A stretch of DNA of 64,000 nucleotides from the NCBI GenBank assembly GCA_003254925.1, contig QANZ01002928.1, positions 1-64,000 on the forward strand, given 5' to 3'. Position 1 is the first letter of the stretch. Each line of letters starts with the position of its first letter. The notes under the pieces were generated by a model. The model saw nothing but the letters and a program-made list of their open reading frames with translations. It was not told the DNA's origin and ran no database searches. The translations under genes were made by a program, and so were the position numbers. Shown here one piece after another: positions 35,526 through 44,679 of the stretch. The DNA comes from Chamaecrista fasciculata (lineage: Eukaryota > Streptophyta > Magnoliopsida > Fabales > Fabaceae).

Positions 35526-35594
35526 TCAAGAGGCCATACTGTGAAAATTCCGGTGATTACTGACTCGTCAGAATAGGATGGTTCAAATGACTAA

Positions 35595-37110
35595 GTCCAC
35601 TTCACGCCCTGAGACATTCGACAAGCTTTTATGGCTTCAGTAAGGGCGAGTGCCGCGCTTCAAGAGCCAGCAAATACTTCGCTTCATCGTACTGGGTTCT
35701 GGTCTTCCAGCAGCGGTAAATGATCCTTATCCATTTGAAGGCAAGAGCCCGGATTGCAGACTGGTGAGATTTTCCTTTTTCTCGCAGTCCCTGATAATAC
35801 AGCTTGGCCCAGTATGATGAGTTAACCGTTTTGGCAGCCCATTCAACAAAGGTCTGCCTGACGAACTTGGCACACTGCCATCTCCAGTGAACCCAGGATT
35901 TCTGTCCACTTCTTTCTGTCACCGGTGCAATACCTGCGTAGTTTTGAATTTCTTCAGCGCTGTTAAACCGGTCACGATTATCACCAAGTGCAGCAAGCAT
36001 ACGTGGGGCCATACACGGCCCCATGCCCGGAAGTGATTTGAACAGAGTTGCATCTGGCAATGTGTCAAACAGCGTTTCGATTCGTTCGTCATAGGTTTTG
36101 ATGATTTCACTCACGACTTTAATTTGTGTCGCCAGTGCTGTTGCCATCAAAGCATTAGCCTCTATAACACTCGGGTCTGTCGTCAATGGGATCGCGTTAT
36201 CAATACTCACCACACGCTGCTCGGTAAGGGCCATTGCGCGGCCACCTTTGGCATTGAGAAAGTTGCGGATCGTCTCGTGCCTGGCTCGTTTCAGTTGTTG
36301 CAGACTGGGCCACCGTATAATCAGTTCACACAACAGTAAGCTACCCCGATGTGAGAACCATTCCAGTCGCTGAGGATAATACTGTTTAAGCGTGTTGATT
36401 ATCCGGTTCACAAAGCGTCGTTTATCTTCAACCAGCTGACGACGTTGCTCAACCAGTTGCTGGAGTAACCGGATATCCGCATTGTCGGGTTCAATAGCTT
36501 TTATCTTCTGGGGGTAACGCAACATTAACTCTAATGCCAACTCGGCATCCTGCGGATCATCTTTAGCGCCGCTGGGCGAGAAGGCTTGCCGGTAACGAGC
36601 CAGGGACAAAGCGTGGACGGGGAAAACGGTGATAAAGGGATATTTTTGAAGTGCATATACCACGGGGCCTTTCTTCAGTTCGAGAGCTACTGCGATTCTG
36701 CCTTTAACCTTCTGGTGTAACTCAGTAAGCCAGACATCAAGCGCTTCTGCAGTATGTTCAATCACATGGAACACGCGTTCACCGTTTTTGAACTGAACGC
36801 AGACATCGTGTTTTTTATCTGCCCAGTCCAGACCAACATGTGCAGCAAACTGATTAATCGCAGTCATCACCATCTCCTTTTCACCGGGGATTGGTATGCA
36901 TTCCACGCTCTTCGAAAGAAATATAGCCAGCAGTTTATCTGCATGCCCTGAGTATTCGTTAGCGAACGTGGAGCACCTACTGGTTCGAAAGAAAAGCGGC
37001 GATCATCACATGATTCTCGCTCAATATTCGTAACCAGTAAGCGCATACCCTGAATCACTTCAAAGTGTAATTCTCAGGGTGCGAATGACTATATTTCGCT
37101 CACAGCGGAC
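35595..37110 (-). mobile_element. IS110-family element, complete copy 2
   Basis: A 1516-bp element whose plus-strand edges are gtccact (35595) and agcggac (ending at 37110). It carries a 240-bp leader before the transposase, as copies 1 and 3 do; this conserved non-coding part is where IS110 elements encode the bridge RNA or form the junction promoter. Sequence is nearly identical to copy 1, in inverted orientation. Confidence 0.85.
35629..36867 (-). CDS. IS110-family transposase (DEDD)
   Basis: A 412-residue transposase. N-terminal RuvC-like part: GLDWADKKHD (first Asp), VALELKKG (Glu), DPQDAELALELM (Asp). C-terminal Transposase_20 part: FKSLPGMGPCMAPRMLAALGDNRDRFNSAEEIQNYAGIAPVTERSGQKSW, with the catalytic Ser region. 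Start ATG 36867 follows aaaaggag. Intact. The best match within the window is the copy at 54461 (about four fifths identical by eye). Confidence 0.93.
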   Translation of the reverse strand: MTAINQFAAHVGLDWADKKHDVCVQFKNGERVFHVIEHTAEALDVWLTELHQKVKGRIAVALELKKGPVVYALQKYPFITVFPVHALSLARYRQAFSPSGAKDDPQDAELALELMLRYPQKIKAIEPDNADIRLLQQLVEQRRQLVEDKRRFVNRIINTLKQYYPQRLEWFSHRGSLLLCELIIRWPSLQQLKRARHETIRNFLNAKGGRAMALTEQRVVSIDNAIPLTTDPSVIEANALMATALATQIKVVSEIIKTYDERIETLFDTLPDATLFKSLPGMGPCMAPRMLAALGDNRDRFNSAEEIQNYAGIAPVTERSGQKSWVHWRWQCAKFVRQTFVEWAAKTVNSSYWAKLYYQGLREKGKSHQSAIRALAFKWIRIIYRCWKTRTQYDEAKYLLALEARHSPLLKP

Positions 37111-37262
37111 CTTGGTAACCTTTTGGGCTGATATGTGACAGTAACGAGATACTGCATTGGTCGGGATTGTATAAATGGGAATAGGTGTTATGGAAAGTCG
37201 TATGTGCTCCTGATTCACTATGTATTGAGTATCCACCAATTCAATCGTTACAATGATCCCAT

Positions 37263-37853
37263 ATGAATACGTCTAATCTTTTTGTCGATCACCTCGCCTG
37301 GTGCGGGCTTATTGCTCTGAATATGGCTCGCCAGTCGGGCATGGTAAACTCACCGTCACAGGAAAACCTGTTTCTATGCAGGTGGCTGGCCACAGCTGAA
37401 AAAAAACGTCTGTTCCGGCGCGAGCTGGCCAATGATATCCGCTGGCTGTTGAAAGAAGGCCGGGAAAAAGGGCTCAGGGCGGACCTCCCGGGAAAACTCG
37501 AATATCTCTGGCGCGCCAGCAGCAGCGATTTGCTGAAACAGAACGATCTCTTTCGCCTGCAGCACATTTTGCATGCCATTACCCTCACCGGAATTAATTA
37601 CGGCGTACTGAATGAATCAGAGTGGGGAGGACGGCATGCCGTCAAAATGAACCCAAAAGTTCCGGCAGTCTTTATTCGAAGAACCGATCTGGAGATTGGT
37701 TTTGATGATGAAGGTGCTCAGGTAAAACCGCTGGCCGTTCGCATCACAGCTGATCTTTCCGCGGTAGATGCACTTCTTTCACGCGCGGGATGGTTGCGCA
37801 GGATGAACGCAGAAATGCCGATACAGCATGAGCTCATTGTAGTGTCCGTATAA
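37263..37853 (+). CDS. DUF2913-like protein
   Basis: A 196-residue soluble protein that I tentatively place in the DUF2913 family because of HLAWCGLIALNMARQSG near the start and ANDIRWLLKEGREKGLRADLPGKLEYLW (about 55-84). Function unknown. It begins at ATG 37263 and is flanked by the IS110 copy on the left and the IS3 element on the right, so it is cargo isolated between insertion sequences. Confidence 0.7.
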   Translation: MNTSNLFVDHLAWCGLIALNMARQSGMVNSPSQENLFLCRWLATAEKKRLFRRELANDIRWLLKEGREKGLRADLPGKLEYLWRASSSDLLKQNDLFRLQHILHAITLTGINYGVLNESEWGGRHAVKMNPKVPAVFIRRTDLEIGFDDEGAQVKPLAVRITADLSAVDALLSRAGWLRRMNAEMPIQHELIVVSV

Positions 37854-38031
37854 GGAGGGAGGTGTTTTCGCGGCAGTTTGACTCCGTTTTAAAATGCTAG
37901 AAGGTTCAATTCAGATTATTAATATCACACACGATAATATAGCAAGCGATTTAATTTAACATAAATAGCATTATGCGCCCTTTGATTGAGAGTCCAATTT
38001 GATAAGGGGGTGCGGATGTTTTCCTGGACTG

Positions 38032-38832
38032 TTATGTTGTGATCCCCAGATGCTGCCGGTAACTTACCGGACTCATTGCACCTAATGATATTTTGATCCG
38101 ACTCTCGTTATACCAGCGTATGTACCTGTCCAGGAAGCACATAAAATCTTCCAGCGTTATGCCCGCCCAGCTTCTGCCGTAGTACATTTCATTTTTGACC
38201 CGCCCGAAGAAGCCTTCACACGCTGCATTATCCGACGAGCAACCTTTGCGCGACATGGACCTTATAAGACCCGATGTGTTGATACGATCCAGCCATCCCG
38301 GCCACCGGTAATGGCTGCCTCTGTCGCTATGTATCACCGGTCTTTCATGTTCTCTGAGCGTATCGATCGCATCATCCAGCATGGCATTCACCAGCGTTGC
38401 ATCCGGCCGTGTTCCTATGGTCCAGCTCACGACTTTGCCATCAAAACAGTCAATGACTGGCGACAGGTAGACCTTGCCGGCCGGAAGCTGGAACTCGGTA
38501 ATATCGGTCAGCCACTTTTCATTTGGCCTGCAGGCGCGAAAATTTCTGGCGAGAAGATTTTCAGGTGCCTGGCCGATCTCTCCGCAGTAAGCGCTGTATC
38601 GCCGCCGCCCTGCACGCTTAACTATCAGCTGCTCTTCGGCCATCAGCCTGCGGACAACCTTTTCTGAGATGTGCGTGTTGTTTTGACGGAGCATCGCGTG
38701 GAGACGCCGGTAACCATAGCAGCGGTAATTTCCCTCAAAGATCTTAGCTATGGTTATGCGTATTTCCGCGTACTTGTCATGCAGACGAAGGCTCGCTTTG
38801 TGATAAAAATAGCAACTTCGTGCAAGCTGCAT
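38032..38832 (-). CDS. IS3-family transposase OrfB (DDE integrase core)
   Basis: A 266-residue rve-type catalytic domain. DITEF holds the first Asp, HSDRGSHY the second, and SDNAACEGFFGRVKNEM the Glu region; WYNESRIKISLGAMSP is the typical end. The N-terminal HTH_21 part (HDKYAEIRITIAKIFEGNYRCYGYRRLHAML) is present. In intact IS3 elements it is made as a fusion with OrfA. Confidence 0.92.
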   Translation of the reverse strand: MQLARSCYFYHKASLRLHDKYAEIRITIAKIFEGNYRCYGYRRLHAMLRQNNTHISEKVVRRLMAEEQLIVKRAGRRRYSAYCGEIGQAPENLLARNFRACRPNEKWLTDITEFQLPAGKVYLSPVIDCFDGKVVSWTIGTRPDATLVNAMLDDAIDTLREHERPVIHSDRGSHYRWPGWLDRINTSGLIRSMSRKGCSSDNAACEGFFGRVKNEMYYGRSWAGITLEDFMCFLDRYIRWYNESRIKISLGAMSPVSYRQHLGITT

Positions 38833-38875
38833 AGCACTCAGCAGTTCAGCAACGGGATAAATTTCCTTAAGGGCA

Positions 38876-39565
38876 TCACCGAGTTGGGTTTTTTTCCCTG
38901 TTCTTCAGGGTCAGGACGCTGATGCCCATGTCTTTTTTTATCAGTTCATTCGCTTTTGTCAGGATGTCACGTTCAAGCTGTAGCTGATGAACCTGCTGTT
39001 TAAGCTGCTTTACTTCATCGAGCAGTGCATCCTGCTGCTTATCCGGTGGAGCTGATTTACGTTTACGCATGGATTGATAAGCCTCATCGTCGATCAGGTC
39101 TTTCTTCCACTTGTACAGGAGCGGAACGCTGACACCTACCTTTTGTGCAACTTTAAGTGCCGTTCCGCGTCGGGTGCAGAGCTCGCGGACAGCCTGAATT
39201 CTTTCTTCCTGACTGAAGCATTTATTGGTGTTTGAGCGAATAATCAGGGGCCGCCGTCCCGGATAAATCTCTTCGATCCAGCTCTTGAGTACTTCGTTGC
39301 TGGGAAAGCCAATGGCGCGGCGCGTATAGGCCAGGCAACCGCCGTGCGTGAGGTAATGCTCAACCGCAGCGACTTTCTGCACGTGTGAATAGCGTTTTCT
39401 GGGCTTTAATTCCCTTGGTAAGTCTCCGTATTCCTCAAAAATCCGAACCCACCGGCCAAGCTGTTTAACGGACGGATAGCCCAACTCCCTGACAACAACG
39501 GTCAGCCTTTTGCCATACCTGAAGTAAAGCTCGACAGCACGGATACGATCCTCATATGAGTGCAT
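38876..39565 (-). CDS. IS3-family transposase OrfA (helix-turn-helix)
   Basis: A 229-residue DNA-binding component with two helix-turn-helix units (YGKRLTVVVRELGYPSVKQLGRWVR; CTRRGTALKVAQKVGVSVPLLYKWKKDL) and a C-terminal leucine-zipper-like coiled coil (LLDEVKQLKQQVHQLQLERDILTKANELIKK). It ends in a stretch containing seven A residues; orfB lies in the +1 frame relative to orfA, not in the usual -1 frame (see findings). Confidence 0.88.
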   Translation of the reverse strand: MHSYEDRIRAVELYFRYGKRLTVVVRELGYPSVKQLGRWVRIFEEYGDLPRELKPRKRYSHVQKVAAVEHYLTHGGCLAYTRRAIGFPSNEVLKSWIEEIYPGRRPLIIRSNTNKCFSQEERIQAVRELCTRRGTALKVAQKVGVSVPLLYKWKKDLIDDEAYQSMRKRKSAPPDKQQDALLDEVKQLKQQVHQLQLERDILTKANELIKKDMGISVLTLKNREKNPTR

Positions 39566-39608
39566 GAATTATCTCCTGAAGGTCCAGGAAATCGTCCGCC
39601 CCCCCCTT

Positions 39609-40114
39609 TCAGCTTTTTAACGATCCTGAACAGACGTATTAATGCTTTTAATCGCCTTTCTCAGATGAGAGGGCATCGTCATCCTGACATTTGTTGCCTG
39701 CCAGTATGCACAGTTCACTTAAGGCAAGACATTATATTAACCCCCGGCACTTCTGGAAAAAACTTACAAAAAAGCTCATAACAACTTTATTAAGGAAGCT
39801 ATCCCCTCCGAAATAAATAGCGTGCTTACTGTCTCATGATTCGATAGAAGTTGAAGTGGTAATTCCAATGTCATTTAAAATATCGTGACCAATGAGTTTT
39901 TAAATTATTTTTTTCATCCTGAAACAGATTTTCATTAATATTTAACTCATAATTAATAAAGGAAAAAATAAGGTAATGGATTTGCCTGAATCGCTTTAAT
40001 TCGTTGCATACGCCAGAAATCCAGCGTAGTTGAAATATGCTTCATATCTTACCGGAACAAACGCACTGAATTAAGCAGGGCTGAAAACCGGGCAAGAATG
40101 ACCAGAAGTAGCCT
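39609..40114. other. AT-rich region without a recognisable gene
   Basis: About 500 bp between the IS3 element and the hairpin at 40115. Many stops in all frames; the short open frames have no ribosome sites. No repeats or tRNA were seen. Confidence 0.5.
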
Positions 40115-40151
40115 AAGGAGAGCGGCATTTTCCATGACGCCGCTTCTCCTT
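40115..40151 (+). promoter_or_regulatory. Strong hairpin before small ORF
   Basis: aaggagagcggc (40115-40126) pairs with gccgcttctcctt (40139-40151) with one bulge. It ends 6 bp before the aggagg ribosome site of the ORF at 40172. It has no T run, so it could be a leader structure affecting translation rather than a terminator. Confidence 0.5.
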
Positions 40152-40171
40152 ATTTCAGGAGGAATGATTAT

Positions 40172-40375
40172 ATGACGTTGTCTTCTCACTTACTGCCCGG
40201 CACGACCGCCCGTACGGTCATTCTGGACGAACTGGCCGTTGCACTGCAGAAATGGATGGATCTGAAAGACAATGCTGCGGGCGAATCACTTAAGCAAACG
40301 TTGAAATCTGAACGCTCTGCTCCTCCTCCGGTCCTGCGCGCCCCCTCTCCCGTCAGTAATAAGCAGGTAAAGTAG
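40172..40375 (+). CDS. Small hypothetical protein
   Basis: A 67-residue soluble protein: an N-terminal helix-forming part (ARTVILDELAVALQKWMDLKD) and a basic Pro/Ser-rich tail. The aggagg ribosome site 9 bp upstream is excellent, the main reason to accept it. No family recognised. It precedes the autotransporter module by 720 bp in the same direction. Confidence 0.5.
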   Translation: MTLSSHLLPGTTARTVILDELAVALQKWMDLKDNAAGESLKQTLKSERSAPPPVLRAPSPVSNKQVK

Positions 40376-40495
40376 CAACGGTTTCGGTTTCTACGTTCTG
40401 AGTCAGGAAGAGCCTTTTCGGCGGCATCTGAAAAAATGCACTTTCCCCTCGTAATAGTCTTCCTCCCGATCACCCTCAGCTTTATTTCATCCTCT

Positions 40496-40509
40496 CCAGG
40501 TATGCAGCC
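40496..40509 (+). repeat. Direct repeat copy A (one mismatch)
   Basis: ccaggtatgcagcc, differing at one base from the copies at 40664 and 49755. See the finding on bracketing repeats. Confidence 0.55.
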
Positions 40510-40662
40510 CTTAAAGGCACCGTCCGCTGACTTCCGGTCGAAATGAATCAACCAAGGCCCGGCGTCGCTGCATGAAATCTGATGCAGCGGCAGGGCTCCG
40601 CCCCGGCGGATTCTCACTGCGCTCCCCGCCGTCATTTCCGGCGCTTCTCTAATACTGCCCCC

Positions 40663-40677
40663 ACCAGGCATGCAGCC
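40663..40677 (+). repeat. Direct repeat copy B, left of the toxin-like module
   Basis: accaggcatgcagcc, identical over 15 bp to the copy at 49754-49768, which lies just before the tyrosine recombinase gene. The two copies enclose the autotransporter, MACPF and HNH genes. Confidence 0.7.
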
Positions 40678-41031
40678 AGAAACCCCGGGCTGCTGGTTAA
40701 AGTCAGTACATCCTTCTGATACGCATAAAGTGCGGGTGCCTTATCGGCATAAGCGGGCAGAAATTCAGTATTTAATAAGAATATTTTTATAATTACACTA
40801 AACCATCACCTTAATAAATTTTTTTAACCTCATCTTCCGCGACGATATTCCTGTCTGAGCGATGGCAGATTCCAGAACCTGAACTGCCCGCCCTGAAAAT
40901 ACTCCTTGCAGGGAGTTGCTTTAAGATAGTGATTATTAACATTATATTCAATTTTCTCACGCGGGGGTCGGTTATTTTAAAAAATTGACAAAATGTCATT
41001 GCCGTATTTTTTTCAGTGATTTCATGTGATA

Positions 41032-41067
41032 AATTGTATTAATAGGATTATTCCTATTAATACAATT
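41032..41067. promoter_or_regulatory. 36-bp near-perfect palindrome before the autotransporter
   Basis: aattgtattaatagga (41032-41047) and tcctattaatacaatt (41052-41067) are perfect 16-bp inverted arms with a 4-nt loop (ttat), 28 bp before the ATG. It may be an operator, or a leader hairpin that hides the start region. The stem is AT-rich and could melt with temperature. Confidence 0.75.
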
Positions 41068-41095
41068 ATTATATACCTCACTTTCAGGGTGCATC

Positions 41096-44000
41096 ATGGC
41101 GTATGCTGTATCAGCCAGGCGGCTATCTGCCCGCCTGGTTTCCGCGTTTCTGATTATCTGTTCCGTGCCTTCGGCCCTGGCCGTGTCTGCGGGGTGTTCC
41201 GCCGTGAATGCCCTGTCGGGATCCTCCTCCCTTTCCTTCAGCTCAAACCGCTACCCGGCGTCCGACTTTGCCGCCGGTGACGCCCTGACCCTGAGCTTTA
41301 CCGACAGCGGCGCGGCATACCAGGGAGACGCAACGAGCGCCGACAGCGTCAGCGTAGCGCGATACAACCTCAGCAGTTTCCAGACTTATAACGCCGCCGA
41401 TGCCACCAGTAACACATCTCAGACGGTGACCATCACCGTACCGGCCGGCAGCCTCGAGACCAATGGCATGGCCGTGCGGGCCACCACGTCGCACGGTCAG
41501 ATAAGCAACCTGGTATTCAGCTGTACCAGCGCATCGTCTGCCTCAGGAGACGCCACGCTGTCTGGGCTCTCGCTCTCGTCCGGCACGCTTTCGCCGTCGT
41601 TCAGTGCCGCGACCAGCAGTTACAGCGCCTCGGTCGCCAGCAGTATTTCATCGGTGAGGGTCACGCCGGTTGTCACCGAGAGCCACGCCACCGTCACCGT
41701 TGACGGCACGACGGTCGCGTCCGGCTCGGCGTCCCCGTCAGTCAGCCTGTCGCCCGGCAGCACGACCAGCATTGCCGTCGTCGTCACGGCGCAGGACGGG
41801 ACGACCCGGGGATATACGCTCAGCGTCACCCGCGCGGAAGCCCCGCCGGTTTCATCAGGCAGCACCGCAACCGTCGCCGCTGACAGTACGAACAACGTCA
41901 TTGCGCTCTCCCTGAACGGCGGAACCGCGACGTCAGTGACGCTCGTCTCCCCCCCGGCTCACGGGAGCGCGACGGTGAGCGGGACCTCGGTGATTTATAC
42001 GCCCGCCGCCGGTTATTCCGGCAGCGACAGCTTTAACTGGAATGCGTCTAACAGCGGTGGCACTTCGTCCGATGCCACCGTGTCTCTGACCGTTTCCCCT
42101 CCGGTGCTGTCGGTGACGCCAGCATCAGGCGCCCTGACCGCTGCCACCGTGGGAAGCGCCTGGTCACAGAGTCTGACGGTCTCCGGGGGCTCCTCCCCCT
42201 GGACCTGGTCGGCCACCGCGCAGCCGCCGGGAGTCGCGCTCGACGCCTCAGCGGGGACGCTGTCCGGCACCCCCTCTTCGGCAGGCAGCTACAGCTTTCA
42301 GGTTACCGTGACGGATGCCCACGGCGCCACCGGCAGCGCCAGCTATACGCTTGTCGTCGGCGCCGCCACGCCTGTCGCCAGCGAGAGCACCGCCGCCGTG
42401 GCGGCCAACAGCAGCAGCAATCCGATCCCGCTCAGCCTCTCCGGCGGCGCGGCGTCGTCGGTCAGCATCGTCAGCCCGCCGGCTCACGGCAGCCTGGCCG
42501 TCTCGGGTGTGGCGGTCACTTACACGCCAGCCCCCGGCTATTCGGGTAGCGACGGTTTCTCCTACACCGCCACGAACGGCAGCGGGACCTCCGCCAGCGC
42601 GCGCGTCTCGCTGACCGTGACGCCGGTGCTGCTGACGCTGTCTCCCGGCAGCGGCGCCCTGCCCGCGGCCACGGTGAGCAGCAGCTGGAGCCAGACGCTC
42701 ACGGCCGCGGGCGGCAGCGCGCCCTATACCTTCAGCGCCACGGCTCTGCCCGTCGGGTTCACCCTGAATCCAGCTACGGGGGGGCTGGCGGGGACGCCGT
42801 CCGCACCGGGCAGCTACAGCTTCCAGGTCACCGCCACTGACAGCCGGGGCAACAGCGGCGCGGCCAGCTACTCGCTGGCCGTCAGCGCCGCCGCGCCCGC
42901 CGCCCTGCAGCTTCAGTCCGCAGGCGGCGCGCTGCCGGAAGGGAAAGCCGGACAGCCATACTCGCAGGCACTCAGCGCCACGGGCGGCACCGCGCCCTAT
43001 CGCTGGCAGCTGAGCGGCACCCTGCCGCGCGGCCTGAGTTTTGCTGACGGCCAGTTTTCCGGCACCCCGCAGGTCGCCGGGAGCAGCACGTTCAGCGTGC
43101 TGGTGACCGATGCGTCCGGCAGGTCTCTGCAGGCGGGGTACACGCTGGAGATTGGCGCAGCGGCGCCGTCCGCGGCCGATCACGCCGCCACGGTTTCCGC
43201 CGGTCAGTCGGTGACGGTGAGCCTCACCAGCGGGGCGACCGGCGGTCCATTTACCGGCGCCCGCCTGCAGGCGCAGCCGGACAGCAGCCTGGGCCAGGCC
43301 GCCATCCGGGCTTCCGGCACCGACTATCAGCTGCTGTTTACCGCCGCCGCGCAGGCCAGCGGGACCCTCACGCTCCGCTATGTTCTGACCAGCGCCGGCG
43401 GCGCAACGTCGCCAGCCCGGGTCACCCTGACCATCACCGCACGACCTGACCCTTCAAAAGATGCCGACGTCATTGGCATGGTGAGCGCGCAGTATCAGGC
43501 CGCGCAGAATTTTGCCCGCGCGCAGTTGCGCAACTTCAGCGACCGGCTGGAGCAGCTGCACCGCGGTGCTGACCTGCCTTCTGACATGACCGGCGTCCGT
43601 TTTTCCCTGCCTTCTTCCGGACCGGATCGCAATGCGGAGCAGACAATGTGGGGCCAGGCCTGGCAGCCGCAGCGATCGGGCCTGAATGACGCTCAGGCCC
43701 GGCCAGACGTCCCCGCGCTGCCTTTTGCTGCCGGCCAGCAGGCGCGACGTCTGTCGTACTGGACCGGCGGCTACGTTGATTTCGGAGGCGACAACGCGGA
43801 CGGTGTGCGCTTCAGCCACACCACCGTGGGCGTCACCACGGGGGCCGACTACCGCTTTACCGGAGCCTTTACCGGCGGAGCGGGCATCGGCTTTGGGCGC
43901 GACGTCAGCGACATTGGCGACAGCGGCACGCGGTCCAGCGGGCGATCGGTGAGTGCTGCCCTGTATGGCAGCTATCATCCCGGATCGTTCTTTGTGGACG

Positions 44001-44572
44001 GATTGCTGGGGCACGGCGCGATGGATTTTGACAGCCGGCGCGTGGTCAGCGGCAGCGATACCGTGGCGCGTGGCACCCGTTCCGGCCGCCAGGTTTTTAC
44101 GTCACTGGCCTCCGGCTATGAATTCCGCTCACCGGACAGCCTGATTTCACCCTATGTCCGCCTGCAATATACCCGCACGCGGTTAGACGGCTTCAGCGAG
44201 ACGGGGGCGGGCGCATACAGTCTGGCCTATGCGGCACAGACGGCGGCGCAGACCGTGACGGTCGCAGGGCTGCGTGGCGAACGCACCGTGCCGGCCCGCT
44301 GGGGCGTGCTGCGTCTGCAGGGCCGCCTTGAATATACGCAGACGCTCAGCAACAGCGGTAACGCGCGCGTCGGCTATGCCGATACCGGTAATGATACCTG
44401 GCGTATCCCCCTCTTTGAGCAGAGCCGTCAGGCCATGACGGCGGGCACCGGCATTGATTTTCTGTTGCCTTACCGCATCACGCCAGGCATTGCCTACCAG
44501 GGGACGCTGGGGCTTGATGCCCAGCGCACACGCGATCAGATGCTGATGATCCGTGTGAACGTCGGCTTCTGA
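41096..44572 (+). CDS. Autotransporter adhesin with cadherin/Ig-like repeats
   Basis: A 1158-residue surface protein. It has a signal peptide (cleavage after SALA, about residue 29) and a Ser/Thr/Ala-rich passenger: a cadherin-like beta-sandwich (about 150-247), Big_9-like repeats (about 250-335 and 420-505; both with HGS-x-x-V-G--V-YTPAxGYSGSD), three He-PIG-like Ig domains (about 336-420, 508-600, 605-690; pattern SGTPSSAGSYSFQVTVTD), then an autotransporter beta-barrel (about 880-1158) ending in aromatic IRVNVGF. It probably anchors in the outer membrane and binds a surface or host ligand. It is the first gene of the toxin-like module, and its 3' end is followed by a terminator. Confidence 0.9.
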   Translation: MAYAVSARRLSARLVSAFLIICSVPSALAVSAGCSAVNALSGSSSLSFSSNRYPASDFAAGDALTLSFTDSGAAYQGDATSADSVSVARYNLSSFQTYNAADATSNTSQTVTITVPAGSLETNGMAVRATTSHGQISNLVFSCTSASSASGDATLSGLSLSSGTLSPSFSAATSSYSASVASSISSVRVTPVVTESHATVTVDGTTVASGSASPSVSLSPGSTTSIAVVVTAQDGTTRGYTLSVTRAEAPPVSSGSTATVAADSTNNVIALSLNGGTATSVTLVSPPAHGSATVSGTSVIYTPAAGYSGSDSFNWNASNSGGTSSDATVSLTVSPPVLSVTPASGALTAATVGSAWSQSLTVSGGSSPWTWSATAQPPGVALDASAGTLSGTPSSAGSYSFQVTVTDAHGATGSASYTLVVGAATPVASESTAAVAANSSSNPIPLSLSGGAASSVSIVSPPAHGSLAVSGVAVTYTPAPGYSGSDGFSYTATNGSGTSASARVSLTVTPVLLTLSPGSGALPAATVSSSWSQTLTAAGGSAPYTFSATALPVGFTLNPATGGLAGTPSAPGSYSFQVTATDSRGNSGAASYSLAVSAAAPAALQLQSAGGALPEGKAGQPYSQALSATGGTAPYRWQLSGTLPRGLSFADGQFSGTPQVAGSSTFSVLVTDASGRSLQAGYTLEIGAAAPSAADHAATVSAGQSVTVSLTSGATGGPFTGARLQAQPDSSLGQAAIRASGTDYQLLFTAAAQASGTLTLRYVLTSAGGATSPARVTLTITARPDPSKDADVIGMVSAQYQAAQNFARAQLRNFSDRLEQLHRGADLPSDMTGVRFSLPSSGPDRNAEQTMWGQAWQPQRSGLNDAQARPDVPALPFAAGQQARRLSYWTGGYVDFGGDNADGVRFSHTTVGVTTGADYRFTGAFTGGAGIGFGRDVSDIGDSGTRSSGRSVSAALYGSYHPGSFFVDGLLGHGAMDFDSRRVVSGSDTVARGTRSGRQVFTSLASGYEFRSPDSLISPYVRLQYTRTRLDGFSETGAGAYSLAYAAQTAAQTVTVAGLRGERTVPARWGVLRLQGRLEYTQTLSNSGNARVGYADTGNDTWRIPLFEQSRQAMTAGTGIDFLLPYRITPGIAYQGTLGLDAQRTRDQMLMIRVNVGF

Positions 44573-44632
44573 CCGCGCTGCAGTGACGGGACTGCTTTTA
44601 CGCAGCCGGCCGCCGCCAGATGCCATCCCGGC

Positions 44633-44659
44633 CACCGCCTGTCAGGCGGTGCCTTTTTT
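44633..44659 (+). terminator. Terminator between autotransporter and MACPF gene
   Basis: CACCGCC (44633-44639), loop tgtca, GGCGGTG (44645-44651), then cctttttt. Only 20 bp remain before the MACPF start, too little for a promoter downstream of it, so that gene must depend on read-through or on a promoter inside the autotransporter gene. Confidence 0.85.
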
Positions 44660-44679
44660 CTCAGCGAACAAAGTCTACT

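Larger units (their letters stand above)
38004..39608 (-). mobile_element. IS3-family insertion sequence
   Basis: About 1.6 kb. Imperfect inverted ends: tgcggatgttttcctggac near 38011-38029 and, on the minus strand from 39600, ggcggacgatttcctggac. A run of G/C continues outwards on both sides. It contains orfA and orfB on the minus strand in the usual IS3 layout. I could not see a clear target-site duplication. Confidence 0.85.
40376..41031. other. Region before the autotransporter module
   Basis: No gene found. It holds two copies of a ccagg-y-atgcagcc string (listed separately), a GC-rich segment around 40560-40640, and a promoter-like TTGACA at 40985-40990 inside the small palindrome tgaca-aaa-tgtca (40986-40998). 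The -10 match is poor. Confidence 0.5.
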
